DNA of 64,000 nt from Paenibacillus_AB hodogayensis (GCF_039536325.1 NZ_BAAAYO010000020.1:109215-173214), one strand, 5' to 3'. Counted from the first letter of the stretch, positions 35,689 to 44,698 are shown. Numbers and translations: made by a program. Notes: generated from the sequence alone by a model not told the origin.

Positions 35689-36426
35689 TTAGTGTTGCTC
35701 TTCGTGCACCGTCGATTCGGAAATGTAAACCATCGTCAGGATCGTGAACAGGAAAGCCTGAATCGCGCCGACGAACAAACTGAATCCCTGCCAAGCCAAT
35801 AGAAGCGGCGTTCCCCAGACACCCGCCATCAAGATCGTAGCGATCAGCACCTCGCCCGCAAAAATGTTTGCGAATAGACGAAGAGCCAGCGTCAGCGGCT
35901 TGGAGAATACTTTGATCAGGTTGAGCGGCAGGAAGAACCAGAACGGCTCCAAGTAATGCTTGAAGTAGTGTTTGGTATTGTTTTTGATACCCAAATAGTG
36001 AATCAGGAAAAAGACCACGATCGCCAAGCCGCTAGTCACCGATAAGTCGGCCGTAGGAGATTTCCACCAAGCGAACTCATGACCTTCGATCTGTTGTCCG
36101 AAAAGCTTCAGTCCGTGCTCATGTTCCGTTACGATCCCGAACGGCAAGCCGAGAAGGTTCGAAACGAAAATGAACAAAATAATGGTCAGCCCGAGCGACA
36201 AGTACTTTCTCGCTTCTTTAAGCGGCATGGTGCTGGCCGTCAAATTGTGGACAAATTCGACAACCCATTCCATGAAGTTTTGCAGCTTGGACGGATTATC
36301 GACCGACAAATTTCGCACAGCCAGGCGAGCTAGGACCAAAACAACAATAAACGAAACGGTAATCGCCAAAAAGGACGATATGTCAATGTTGAAGATGCCC
36401 AGCTTTAACACGGGAAAATCATGCAT
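35689..36426 (-). CDS. atpB: ATP synthase Fo a subunit
   Basis: A 245-residue membrane subunit with five to six helices. The essential Arg lies in SKPLTLALRLFANIFAGEVLIATI. The earlier stretch GLTIILFIFVSNLLGLPFG is typical of Bacilli. GGGGTG precedes the ATG at 36426. Confidence 0.96.
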   Translation of the reverse strand: MHDFPVLKLGIFNIDISSFLAITVSFIVVLVLARLAVRNLSVDNPSKLQNFMEWVVEFVHNLTASTMPLKEARKYLSLGLTIILFIFVSNLLGLPFGIVTEHEHGLKLFGQQIEGHEFAWWKSPTADLSVTSGLAIVVFFLIHYLGIKNNTKHYFKHYLEPFWFFLPLNLIKVFSKPLTLALRLFANIFAGEVLIATILMAGVWGTPLLLAWQGFSLFVGAIQAFLFTILTMVYISESTVHEEQH

Positions 36427-36464
36427 CGAATGTTTTCACCCCTTTCCAGTAAGTTGTTGGCGAC

Positions 36465-36845
36465 TCACGTCGATTTCCTGAAAAAAGCGACCGCAGCAGT
36501 TATAAACAAAGCCGCTTGTCCGTAAAACAAACCGATAATCGTGGTAACCAGTTCGAATTGCTCGGATTTATACGCGAGCATGACGGCTAGAATCGCCATC
36601 GCCGCTCGGGTCAAGAAACCGAGATTGAACCGCTTTCTCTCGCCTCTTTGCGCGGCAAGATCAGCCAATTGTCGAGTCTTCATGCCCAGATACATCACAT
36701 TGACGTAACTTGCGAGCATGCCAAGCAGCAAACCGGCCACATAAGGGCGGTAAGTCGGCAACACGCTCCATAGCACCAAACCGGCTGCGAACAGTACTAG
36801 GGAGCTTCTAGATATCGTTTTCAGAAAGCCTGCGAGATCGTTCAT
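36465..36845 (-). CDS. atpI: ATP synthase subunit I (AtpI)
   Basis: A 126-residue protein with four predicted helices (LVLFAAGLVLWSVL, YVAGLLLGMLASYVNVMYLG, LTRAAMAILAVMLAY, FYGQAALFITAAVAFF), the AtpI topology. AtpI aids c-ring assembly or Mg2+ handling. The ATG overlaps the preceding stop (ATGA). Confidence 0.88.
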   Translation of the reverse strand: MNDLAGFLKTISRSSLVLFAAGLVLWSVLPTYRPYVAGLLLGMLASYVNVMYLGMKTRQLADLAAQRGERKRFNLGFLTRAAMAILAVMLAYKSEQFELVTTIIGLFYGQAALFITAAVAFFRKST

Positions 36846-37072
36846 TTGGAATCCTTTACATAATACCGAATTAACAGAATGACGCTTAATATGCCTACAA
36901 ACAGACCGACCAATGCCCCGATTGCGATGTAAATGGGCTGATTGTCCATCTGGACGCTAACCCACTTGCCCGCATAATAACCCAACACAATACAGAGAGC
37001 CAAGTCAACTCCAACGGCTCCAGCCATTCCTGCTGCTCTCCATGGATTATTGTCGGATTTTCGTTTTTGCAT
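36842..37072 (-). CDS. atpZ: AtpZ/AtpI family protein
   Basis: A 76-residue protein with two helices (GMAGAVGVDLALCIVLGYYAGKW and YIAIGALVGLFVGILSVILLI), the AtpZ pattern. It is first in the atp operon, as in other Firmicutes. CAGGAG precedes the ATG at 37072, 26 bp after the predicted -10. Confidence 0.88.
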   Translation of the reverse strand: MQKRKSDNNPWRAAGMAGAVGVDLALCIVLGYYAGKWVSVQMDNQPIYIAIGALVGLFVGILSVILLIRYYVKDSK

Positions 37073-37097
37073 ACATGTCTCCTGTTAATCCTCAATT

Positions 37098-37127
37098 ATT
37101 GTATCGAAGCATTGTCTTGTTTGTCAA
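37098..37127 (-). promoter_or_regulatory. Sigma-A promoter of the atp operon
   Basis: On the minus strand TTGACA (37127-37122) and TACAAT (37103-37098) have an 18-bp spacer, just ahead of atpZ. Confidence 0.8.
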
Positions 37128-37152
37128 TTGATATAATATCAAACATTGTGTG

Positions 37153-37245
37153 AACAGGATAGTAAAAAATCCTTGTGCTCCAACGGCTCCGGGATTTTGC
37201 AAACCAAACACCGTACAGTAGTGCTGTTTGGTTTGCCATCCTGTT
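37153..37245. other. Three-way-junction RNA/DNA element between wecB and the atp promoter
   Basis: Outer arms AACAGGAT (37153-37160) and ATCCTGTT (37238-37245) enclose two abutting hairpins: AAAATCC/GGATTTT (37166-37172 with 37192-37198) and a perfect 12-bp GCAAACCAAACA/TGTTTGGTTTGC (37199-37210 with 37225-37236). On the wecB transcript the second hairpin is followed by a T-run, so it may end that transcript. Confidence 0.7.
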
Positions 37246-37251
37246 TATCGA

Positions 37252-38394
37252 TTACGCGCGATATGGTTCCGGCGGATGATCGAGCAGCCCGAAACGGTGC
37301 AAAATCGAATCGACGATCCGCTCCGAGGAATGCCCGTCCCCATAAGGATTCGCCGCCTGACTCATACGCCGATAAGCCTCGGAGTCGCTCAGAAGCGTCT
37401 TCGCCCGCTCATACACAAGCTGCTCGTCCGTGCCGACCAGCTCCAGCACGCCAGTCTGCACGCCTTCCGGACGCTCTGTGGTGTCGCGCAGCACGAGCGT
37501 AGGCACGCCGAACGAAGGAGCTTCCTCCTGGATTCCCCCGGAGTCGGTCAAGATGAGATGCGTATGCGGGTAGAAGTTGTAAAGATCGGTTACATCAAGC
37601 GGATCAATCAATTGAATCCGCTCGTGTCCGCCCAGCAGCTCATATGCAGGGCCCTTGACCCCCGGATTCAAATGAACCGGATACACAATGGCGATATCCT
37701 CGAATTCGTCGGCAATGCGGCGAATGGCCCGGAACACACGACGGTGGGGTTCTCCGATCGATTCCGACCGGTGCGCCGTGACGAGCACAAGCCTGCGTCC
37801 TTTCGCCCAGTCAAGCATCGGATGCGTATACTCGTCCTTTACCAAGTATTGCATAACGTCGGTAATCGTATTCCCGGTTACGTAAATCGTCGATTCCGCC
37901 TTATTTTCCTGGCGTAAATTCCCTGCCGACCAGTCTGTCGGAGCGAAATGCATGTCCGCCAGAACCCCGGTCAACTGCCGGTTCATTTCCTCCGGAAACG
38001 GGGACATCTTATTCCAGGTACGCAGACCCGCTTCGACGTGGCCTACGGCAATCTTCTGCATGAAAGCGGCGAAGCTGGCTAGAAACGTCGTTCCGGTGTC
38101 GCCGTGAACGAGCACAATATCGGGTTTCGCCTCGCGGAGAACCGGCTCCAAGCCTTGCAGGACGCGAATGGCCACTTCGTTCAGCGTTTGCCCTTGCTTC
38201 ATTACATTCAGATCGTAGTCGGGTTTGATTTGAAAAATATCAAGTACCGAATCGAGCATTTCCCGATGTTGAGCGGTCACGCATACGATCGATTCAATCT
38301 GTTCCTGGCGTTTGTTCAACTCCAGTACGAGCGGAGCCATCTTAATCGCTTCCGGTCTGGTACCGAATACGGTCATTACCTTAATGCGGCTCAT
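37252..38394 (-). CDS. wecB: UDP-N-acetylglucosamine 2-epimerase (non-hydrolysing)
   Basis: A 380-residue GT-B-fold enzyme converting UDP-GlcNAc to UDP-ManNAc for wall teichoic acid or secondary wall polymer. Signature elements are VMTVFGTRPEAIKMAPLV at the N-terminus, TAQHREMLDSVLDIF, GDTGTTFLASFAAF, VGHVEAGLRTW and LTDSGGIQEEAPSFGVPTLVLRDTTERPEG. The ATG at 38394 follows AAGGGGG; the frame to 38493 enters upp and is unlikely. It is 34 bp downstream of upp, probably co-transcribed. Confidence 0.95.
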   Translation of the reverse strand: MSRIKVMTVFGTRPEAIKMAPLVLELNKRQEQIESIVCVTAQHREMLDSVLDIFQIKPDYDLNVMKQGQTLNEVAIRVLQGLEPVLREAKPDIVLVHGDTGTTFLASFAAFMQKIAVGHVEAGLRTWNKMSPFPEEMNRQLTGVLADMHFAPTDWSAGNLRQENKAESTIYVTGNTITDVMQYLVKDEYTHPMLDWAKGRRLVLVTAHRSESIGEPHRRVFRAIRRIADEFEDIAIVYPVHLNPGVKGPAYELLGGHERIQLIDPLDVTDLYNFYPHTHLILTDSGGIQEEAPSFGVPTLVLRDTTERPEGVQTGVLELVGTDEQLVYERAKTLLSDSEAYRRMSQAANPYGDGHSSERIVDSILHRFGLLDHPPEPYRA

Positions 38395-38428
38395 CGGCCA
38401 GCCCCCTTTACCCAGTATGATTGTGTCT

Positions 38429-39058
38429 TTACTTTGTCCCGAACAGCCGGTCTCCGGCGTCTCCCAGTCCAGGCACGATATATCCGTGATCATTCAAATA
38501 TTCGTCGACCGCCGCAACGTAAATATCCACGTCTGGATGAGCCTCCTGAACGGCTGCTATTCCTTCCGGAGCGGCAATGAGGCACATCAGCTTAATTTGG
38601 CTGCAATCCCTTTTTTTCAACACGTCGATCGCGGCGTTTGCCGAACCCCCGGTCGCCAACATCGGATCGATGACGATCAGCTCCCGCTCTTGAACGTCGG
38701 TCGGCAGCTTTACATAATACTCCACCGGCTGAAGTGTATCCGGATCGCGGTACAAGCCGACATGGCCGACCTTGGCAGCGGGAAGCAGCTTCAAGATGCC
38801 GTCCACCATGCCGAGACCTGCGCGCAAGATGGGGATGAGCCCAAGCATACGTCCGGCGATGACTTTGCACTCCGCCCTCTGGACCGGCGTCTCGACCTCA
38901 AACGGCGCCAGCGGAATATCCCGCGTAATCTCATAAGCCATCAACGTCGCCACTTCGTCGACAAGTTCCCGGAAATCTTTCGTGTTCGTGTTTTTATCCC
39001 GAATGTACGTAAGCTTATGTTGAATCAACGGATGATCGCACACGAAAACCTTGCTCAT
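38429..39058 (-). CDS. upp: Uracil phosphoribosyltransferase
   Basis: A 209-residue pyrimidine-salvage enzyme making UMP from uracil and PRPP. The PRPP-binding loop is IVIDPMLATGGSANAAID; the uracil-binding end has YIVPGLGDAGDRLFGTK. Full length. GGGAGG precedes the ATG at 39058. In B. subtilis upp also lies between glyA and atp. Confidence 0.97.
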   Translation of the reverse strand: MSKVFVCDHPLIQHKLTYIRDKNTNTKDFRELVDEVATLMAYEITRDIPLAPFEVETPVQRAECKVIAGRMLGLIPILRAGLGMVDGILKLLPAAKVGHVGLYRDPDTLQPVEYYVKLPTDVQERELIVIDPMLATGGSANAAIDVLKKRDCSQIKLMCLIAAPEGIAAVQEAHPDVDIYVAAVDEYLNDHGYIVPGLGDAGDRLFGTK

Positions 39059-39240
39059 AAACGTTCCTCCCGATTACAAACGCCGAGCTTTTCAGCCAAA
39101 TTGGCTGGTCTCGGCAACCCTTTTGAAGGCGAACCCTGTTTATTATATCATTGTCCGAACAGCGTTGCACGAATGTTTTTGACAGCGTTTGCGCTTTTCA
39201 AAGGGGTGCGGCTGCGGCATGCGGGCATCGGGTTTCGCGT

Positions 39241-39276
39241 AAAAAAGCCCCCCGCTGACGGATCGATGCGGGAGGC
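39241..39276 (-). terminator. Intrinsic terminator after glyA
   Basis: A 9-bp stem with one mismatch (GCCCCCCGC/GCGGGAGGC) with a T6 run on the minus strand, 34 bp beyond glyA. Confidence 0.85.
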
Positions 39277-39309
39277 GACTTGGAACAATTATGGATGGGT
39301 TGAAACCTT

Positions 39310-40557
39310 TTAGTAAGAAAGTCCCGGGTAAAGCGGGAATTGTGCGGTCAACTCTTTAACCAAGCCGCGCGCTTGATTATGAGCTTCTTCATTGGTCGGG
39401 TTTTTCAGCGTGAGCGCGATAATTTTGGCAATGGTCTTCATCGCTTGCTCATCCATGCCGCGGGCTGTAGCCGCAGGCGTACCGAGACGCACGCCGCTGG
39501 TCAGCATCGGCTTGTTCGGGTCGAACGGAATGGCGTTCTTATTGCATGTAACGCCCACTTCGTCGAGCAGATGCTCCGCGTCTTTACCGGTCAGATTAAT
39601 GTTGCGCAGATCGACGAGCATCAAGTGATTGTCCGTACCGCCCGACACGAGGTCGAGACCTTCGGACAGAAGCGCTTCGGACAATGCTTTCGCATTGCTT
39701 ACCACTTTTTGCGCATAAGTCTTGAACTCCGGCTGCAGCGCTTCTCCGAAGGCGACGGCCTTTGCCGCAATGATGTGCATCAGCGGACCGCCTTGCGTTC
39801 CCGGGAACACGGCCTTGTCGATTGCCGCGCCCCAAGCCTTTCGGGCGATAATCAATCCGCCGCGCGGTCCGCGCAGCGTCTTGTGCGTCGTCGTCGTCAC
39901 AAAATGCGCATGCGGCACCGGGCTCGGGTGCAGGCCTGCGGCGACCAGACCGGCGATGTGCGCCATGTCGACCATGAACAAGGCGCCTACGTCGTTGGCG
40001 ATCGAAGCGAGTGCTTCGAAATCGATCGTGCGCGGATAGGCGCTAGCGCCGGCAACGATCATGCGCGGACGATGCTTGAAGGCCGCTTTGCGCACTTCAT
40101 TGTAATCGATACGGGAATCCGTTTCGCTGACTCCGTATGCGACGAAATTGTACAAAATACCGGATGCGTTAACCGGGCTTCCGTGCGTAAGATGGCCGCC
40201 GTGGGCCAGATTCATGCCAAGTACCGTGTCGCCCGGCTTCAAAGCAGCCAAATAAACGGCCAGGTTCGCTTGGGCTCCGGAATGGGGTTGAACGTTGACA
40301 TATTCGGCGTCGAACAGCTCCTTGGCCCGGTCGCGAGCGATATCCTCGACGATATCGACATACTCGCAGCCGCCGTAATAACGTTTGCCCGGATAGCCTT
40401 CGGCATATTTATTGGTCAGTACCGTGCCCATCGCCTCGAGCACCGCTTCGCTGACAAAGTTTTCGGAGGCGATCAATTCGATTTTATCCCGTTGACGGTT
40501 TAATTCCAGGCCAAGAGCTTCCACGAGTTTCGGATCGGATTTACGTAAGTTTTCCAT
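39310..40557 (-). CDS. glyA: Serine hydroxymethyltransferase
   Basis: A 415-residue PLP enzyme interconverting serine/THF and glycine/methylene-THF. The PLP lysine is in VTTTTHKTLRGPRGG. IELIASENFVSEAVLEAMG and NKYAEGYPGKRYYGGCEYVD near the N-terminus are diagnostic. GGGAGG precedes the ATG at 40557. The ywlG gene lies 45 bp upstream, so no separate leader or riboswitch is visible. Confidence 0.98.
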   Translation of the reverse strand: MENLRKSDPKLVEALGLELNRQRDKIELIASENFVSEAVLEAMGTVLTNKYAEGYPGKRYYGGCEYVDIVEDIARDRAKELFDAEYVNVQPHSGAQANLAVYLAALKPGDTVLGMNLAHGGHLTHGSPVNASGILYNFVAYGVSETDSRIDYNEVRKAAFKHRPRMIVAGASAYPRTIDFEALASIANDVGALFMVDMAHIAGLVAAGLHPSPVPHAHFVTTTTHKTLRGPRGGLIIARKAWGAAIDKAVFPGTQGGPLMHIIAAKAVAFGEALQPEFKTYAQKVVSNAKALSEALLSEGLDLVSGGTDNHLMLVDLRNINLTGKDAEHLLDEVGVTCNKNAIPFDPNKPMLTSGVRLGTPAATARGMDEQAMKTIAKIIALTLKNPTNEEAHNQARGLVKELTAQFPLYPGLSY

Positions 40558-40602
40558 AAGTTCGGTTCCTCCCGTTTTGGATAATCCATTATTATAGTTG
40601 TT

Positions 40603-41322
40603 TCATTCGCAGCTGTCCGTTGATTCAGCGACCTGCTCGACGGTATACACCGCCCGTGCGCCGCCGATCAGCTTTGGACGCGTATAGGCCATCGTCACAT
40701 GAGCGTGACCGATCGTTCTCACGGATGGCCTTGCCGGCACGGCTACCCGACGCAGATGCATGCCGATGAACGTATCCCCGATGTCCAATCCGGCGTGAGC
40801 CGCAATCGTCTCCACGACACACGCATCGTTCAGCTGCCGGAACGCATAAGCCGCCATCGATCCGCCCGCTTTTCTCACGGGAACGACGGCAACCTCTTCC
40901 AGCTGCGGGTACCGTTCAAGCAGCTCCCGGTCCACCACAAGCGCCCGATTCAAATGCTCGCAGCATTGAAAGGCGGGATAAAATCCTACATCACGGCGAA
41001 CCGCCTCTACGGCCTGGAAAATCCGTTCGGCGACATCCTCCGTCCCCGCCGTACCGATCCGGTGACCAAGCACTTCGCTTGTGCTTGTCCCGATGACGAC
41101 AATATGGCTGCGGCCAATTTGGCCGAACTGAACCAATTCGCGCAGGATCTGCTCGACATCCGAACGGATCCGATCGAGGTCTGGAGTACTCGTTTCATCA
41201 TTCGGATGCACGTTGACGGGAGAATCGCCGCCCGGCGCTCCACCGGACAATCCTTCCGGCTGTTCATAATAACGCCTGTGGATTTCTCGCATTGCGATCA
41301 CGGTAAGCCACTCCCTTGCCAT
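40603..41322 (-). CDS. UPF0340/TIGR01440 family protein (YwlG-like)
   Basis: 239 residues. The conserved core runs from ILRELVQFGQIGRSHIVVIGTSTSEVLGHRIG through GFYPAFQCCEHLNRALVVDRE to RAVYTVEQ at the end. The N-terminus is about 50 residues longer than in B. subtilis YwlG; ATG 41322 has a weak site, and a GTG at 41301 after GGGAG is an alternative. The rpiB-ywlG-glyA arrangement equals that of B. subtilis. Biochemical role unknown. Confidence 0.85.
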   Translation of the reverse strand: MAREWLTVIAMREIHRRYYEQPEGLSGGAPGGDSPVNVHPNDETSTPDLDRIRSDVEQILRELVQFGQIGRSHIVVIGTSTSEVLGHRIGTAGTEDVAERIFQAVEAVRRDVGFYPAFQCCEHLNRALVVDRELLERYPQLEEVAVVPVRKAGGSMAAYAFRQLNDACVVETIAAHAGLDIGDTFIGMHLRRVAVPARPSVRTIGHAHVTMAYTRPKLIGGARAVYTVEQVAESTDSCE

Positions 41323-41337
41323 ACGTATACACCCGAA

Positions 41338-41796
41338 TTAAGAACGGGCGCCGTATTTGTCTTCAAGACGCTTGATCTTGTCGATTCGGCCTTGATGCCG
41401 CGGCCCTTGCGAAAACTCCGTCTCTATCCATACTTTAACGATTTCCAGAGCAACGCCCGGCCCGACCACGCGTTCACCCAGGGCCAGCACGTTCGAATCG
41501 TTGTGCTCACGGGTCGCTTTTGCCGAGAACAGGTCGCCGGCAAGCGCACAGCGAATACCGGGAATTTTGTTGGCGGCGATCGACATGCCGATTCCCGTCC
41601 CGCAAATCAAGATGCCCCGGTCCGCTTTGCCGGACACGACCTGCTCGCATACCGGAAGAGCATAGTCGGGATAATCGATGGAATCGGCGCAATGACAGCC
41701 GAAGTCTTCCACCACATGGCCTTCCGCCTGCAGAGCGCGGATAATGTCATCCTTTAACCGAAAACCCGCATGGTCTGCACCAATCGCGATCTTCAA
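41338..41796 (-). CDS. rpiB: Ribose-5-phosphate isomerase B
   Basis: A 152-residue RpiB/LacAB-family isomerase. It starts KIAIGADHAGFRLKDDI and shows DYPDYALPVCEQVVSG, GILICGTGIGMSIAANKIPGIRCAL (the phosphate/active-site Cys) and EHNDSNVLALGERV. The start is TTG at 41796, 7 nt after GGAGGG, giving the family N-terminus; the frame to 41883 is not supported. It follows ywlE. Confidence 0.94.
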   Translation of the reverse strand: MKIAIGADHAGFRLKDDIIRALQAEGHVVEDFGCHCADSIDYPDYALPVCEQVVSGKADRGILICGTGIGMSIAANKIPGIRCALAGDLFSAKATREHNDSNVLALGERVVGPGVALEIVKVWIETEFSQGPRHQGRIDKIKRLEDKYGARS

Positions 41797-41870
41797 TCCT
41801 GTTCCCTCCGTTCCATAATGCCCAACCTGACTGCATACCAATCGACAATGCTTGGCAATCGTGGATAATG

Positions 41871-41921
41871 AAAAAAAGAGCACGGCACACGTCCCCTATT
41901 CGGAAAACGCTGCTGCTCTTT
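41871..41921 (-). terminator. Terminator after ywlE
   Basis: AAAGAGCA pairs with TGCTCTTT across a 31-nt loop and leads into TTTTTTT on the minus strand. It separates ywlE from the rpiB-ywlG-glyA unit. Confidence 0.65.
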
Positions 41922-42073
41922 CGCCCAGGCGACCGGCCGTATACCCCGATGCTCCATTGTGGTAATCTCCACTTGTCGCCAGTTACATCGGAACCTTTAT
42001 TGATATACTCATCATAACGCATTCGGTTATCGCTGTAAAGAAGTTTGCTGTCCCTAAAATGTCCGGATCAGCT

Positions 42074-42655
42074 TCATTCGGAACGCAGTTTGCGAACCAG
42101 CTTGAGCAAATAGGCTTCGATTTCGTTGGAGCAGCTTTCGTAGGTTTGCCGGTCGCCTCCGTAAGGATCGGCAACATCGAAATCCGGGATACGGATTTCC
42201 GTCTGGCGAAGCTCGCGCAGCTCCTCCTCCGTAATCGTCTGCCCCAGCGCACGCTTGATCTGGAGGTCCGAATATAGCCGCTGTCTATCTCCAATGGCTT
42301 GCGTCACTTGCAGATCGTCTTCGGCAAATTCTTTAAGCGTATATATCATATCGACGGCTGCCGGATAGCGGCGAATCAGCGCCTCCTTATGGGCGGAGGT
42401 CATGGTCAGAATCAAATCGGCCCAAGCGATCGTCTCGTCTGTAATCTGACTTGATGCAAGCCTGTCATCGATCCCTTTGGTACGCAAAATAGCGGCCGAA
42501 TGCCGGGATATTGGAGAGCCATCCCATGCGGATACGCCGGCCGACCGCGCTTCGCAGCGCAAGCCTTCCCGCTCCGCCAAACGGCGGAACATCCCTTCGG
42601 CCATCGGACTGCGGCACGTATTGCCCGTGCAAACGAATAAAATACGCTCGTACAT
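42074..42655 (-). CDS. ywlE: Protein-arginine phosphatase YwlE (low-molecular-weight PTP fold)
   Basis: 193 residues. The P-loop CTGNTCRS (Cys9 nucleophile, Arg15) contains Thr13, the residue that gives arginine-phosphate rather than tyrosine-phosphate preference in YwlE. The general-acid Asp is in DVADPYGGD. YwlE counters the McsB arginine kinase in proteolysis and stress control. The protein is about 40 residues longer than Bacillus YwlE, the extra part being a charged segment around residues 110-150 (AIGDRQRLYSDLQIKRALGQ). GGGGAG precedes the ATG. Confidence 0.9.
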   Translation of the reverse strand: MYERILFVCTGNTCRSPMAEGMFRRLAEREGLRCEARSAGVSAWDGSPISRHSAAILRTKGIDDRLASSQITDETIAWADLILTMTSAHKEALIRRYPAAVDMIYTLKEFAEDDLQVTQAIGDRQRLYSDLQIKRALGQTITEEELRELRQTEIRIPDFDVADPYGGDRQTYESCSNEIEAYLLKLVRKLRSE

Positions 42656-42685
42656 CCGAATCTCCCCCTACTGGAAATGGCGTGT

Positions 42686-42709
42686 CCGACCGTCTCGCGA
42701 ACCGGTCGG
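42686..42709. repeat. Hairpin in the mntP-ywlE spacer
   Basis: CCGACCG (42686-42692) pairs with CGGTCGG (42703-42709). No T-run follows on the minus strand. It could be an attenuator or mRNA stabiliser. Confidence 0.45.
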
Positions 42710-42765
42710 TTGTGCAGGAGTTTTGCTTCCTTCTCCTTGCCCTTTATTGTACCTCAAGCCGCATG

Positions 42766-43329
42766 TTATATCAAAAACCGGATGCCGAATGCCAGCAAAA
42801 TAATGCCGCCCAGCGCCTCCCCATATTCGCCGATCCAAGAAGACGCTCTTCGGCCGAGCAGCAGGCCGAACACGGACATGAGCCCTCCTGCCGCCCCGAA
42901 CATCAGCACCGTAAAGAGAAGATCCGTCGCGAACATGCCGAGCGACACGCCTACCGACATCGAGTCTACGCTAACGGTAAGCGCGAACAGCAATAGCCCT
43001 CCCAGCTTGCGGTGATCGAACGAGCGAGCGTCCCCGCCACTTTTGAATGAACTGAAAATCATATGAGCTCCCAGCATAATCAGGAGCATGCCTCCCAATA
43101 AAGTCGCGACGTTGCCAAGCAGTTCGCCAACGTAATGTCCCATATACATGCCGACCAGTGGCATGAGAACGTGAAACAGACCGATGACGAAGCTGATTTT
43201 CAAAATATCGAGCAGCCGGATTCCCCGAAGGCCAATGCCGATGCCCAGTGAAAAAGCATCCATTCCGAGCGCTATGGCCATGACGATAACCGTAATCAAC
43301 TGTCCCGTACCGGCTGAAACTGCTACCAT
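42766..43329 (-). CDS. mntP: Manganese efflux pump MntP
   Basis: A 187-residue protein with six transmembrane helices. The two internally repeated halves carry MDAFSLGIGIGLRG and VSVDSMSVGVSLGMF, with conserved Asp residues for metal transport. In B. subtilis ywlD occupies the same position between ywlC and ywlE. The pump exports Mn2+; I see no yybP-ykoY riboswitch in the 60 bp before it. GGGGGAG precedes the ATG at 43329. Confidence 0.9.
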   Translation of the reverse strand: MVAVSAGTGQLITVIVMAIALGMDAFSLGIGIGLRGIRLLDILKISFVIGLFHVLMPLVGMYMGHYVGELLGNVATLLGGMLLIMLGAHMIFSSFKSGGDARSFDHRKLGGLLLFALTVSVDSMSVGVSLGMFATDLLFTVLMFGAAGGLMSVFGLLLGRRASSWIGEYGEALGGIILLAFGIRFLI

Positions 43330-43388
43330 CCCATCTCCCCCATGTCCACATGTCTCTAAACAACATATGCGGACAAACAGGGAAACAT

Positions 43389-44462
43389 TCAGCTTTCGCT
43401 CTCTCCAATTCGTATGAGCTGATTGCCGGCCGCCTTGATCAGCCGGTTCAGAACGGCTAGACCGATACCTTCGGCCGATTCGTACCCCTCGGCGACGATA
43501 TACGTAATGCCGTTATCGTCAAACCGGCGAAGCGCGGCGTACAGCTCCTGCGCGACTGTTTCCATTCGATCCTCACGGCCGCAGCCGACGACCAGATCGG
43601 CCTCATACAGAGAAGCGCGTTCCGCGACAGTAAGGACGCCGGTGCGGTCCCCAGCGCGCTTAGCGTCGGCAACCGCTTCGCGAACCCATTCCGTGCGAAG
43701 CCTTTCGCTTCCCTGTACGACAACGAGCCTGCCGCGCGGTGCGTAGTGGGTATATTTCATTCCCGGCGATCGGGGAGCCTCTGTCACTTCCGAAACCGCC
43801 TCGAAGGCTATTTGCGCCTCGGGCACCGCAGCCTTCAGATCGTCTACGGTTATCCCGCCAGGGCGCAAAAGTCGAACAAGCCGTCCTCCTTCCTCCACCA
43901 CAACGACCGACGACTCTACTCCGACACCGGTCGGGCCTCCATCGACAATACCGTCGATCCGCCCGTCCAGGTCGGTGCGGACGTGCTCCGCCAACGTCGG
44001 ACTCGGCCGGCCGGAACGGTTCGCGCTGGGAGCCGCCACCGGGCAGCCCGCGGCGCGGATCACGCCAAGCGCCACCGGATGGTCGGGCATGCGTACTGCG
44101 ATCGTGGGCAAGCCCGCGGTCACTCGCGCCGAGACAGCCCCGACCTTCACCGGCAGCACCAGCGTTAACGGGCCCGGCCAGAACCGCTCCATCAGCAGAC
44201 GCGACGTGGCATCAACCTCCTCGACCAAGAGGTCCAACTGCCCGATATTCGCAATATGAACAATCAATGGATTGTCCGACGGTCTGCCTTTAGCAGCAAA
44301 TATGGCCTCTACCGCTTCCGTATTGCCTGCATCCGCCCCCAAGCCGTATACCGTTTCCGTAGGAAATGCAACCGTGCCGCCCCTAGCGATAACCACTCCC
44401 GCTTCGGCTATGGCTGATGACAGAAAGGTCCCATTTCCCTCCGCTTTCCATAGTTTTGTCAT
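43389..44462 (-). CDS. tsaC: L-threonylcarbamoyladenylate synthase (Sua5/YwlC type)
   Basis: 357 residues: an N-terminal YrdC domain (GGTVAFPTETVYGLGADA, KGRPSDNPLIVHI, PSANRSGRPSPT) and a C-terminal Sua5 domain (about 230-345, opening SPGMKYTHYAP). It makes threonylcarbamoyl-AMP for t6A37 of ANN-decoding tRNAs. Long Sua5 form, as in B. subtilis ywlC. AAGGGATG precedes the ATG at 44462. Confidence 0.95.
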   Translation of the reverse strand: MTKLWKAEGNGTFLSSAIAEAGVVIARGGTVAFPTETVYGLGADAGNTEAVEAIFAAKGRPSDNPLIVHIANIGQLDLLVEEVDATSRLLMERFWPGPLTLVLPVKVGAVSARVTAGLPTIAVRMPDHPVALGVIRAAGCPVAAPSANRSGRPSPTLAEHVRTDLDGRIDGIVDGGPTGVGVESSVVVVEEGGRLVRLLRPGGITVDDLKAAVPEAQIAFEAVSEVTEAPRSPGMKYTHYAPRGRLVVVQGSERLRTEWVREAVADAKRAGDRTGVLTVAERASLYEADLVVGCGREDRMETVAQELYAALRRFDDNGITYIVAEGYESAEGIGLAVLNRLIKAAGNQLIRIGESES

Positions 44463-44649
44463 GCTTCTTCATCCCTTTGCTCGCTGCGTAGGGAGGTTCC
44501 GGCTATTGGCCAGTCCTCACCGTACGCCCCTTTAATTAATATCCAAGCCATTATAGCGCGGAACCCTGAATCCTGTCACGCCATCCAGCCAGTTCCAGTA
44601 CCCCGACAAAGAACGAGTAGCCGGCCTTTGCCTCCTCCTTAAACGACAA

Positions 44650-44676
44650 CGAGGATACGGTTCATCCGCATCCTCG
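44650..44676 (-). terminator. Terminator-like hairpin after spoIIR
   Basis: CGAGGATACGG pairs with CCGCATCCTCG (one mismatch, 5-nt loop), 22 bp past the spoIIR stop. The following minus-strand sequence TTGTCGTTT is only moderately T-rich. Confidence 0.55.
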
Positions 44677-44698
44677 CCATAGATCTGGTATAAGGGCA

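Noticed and set aside
43330..43388. Manganese riboswitch ahead of mntP
   Set aside because: Less than 60 bp separate mntP from tsaC and no yybP-ykoY motif is seen.
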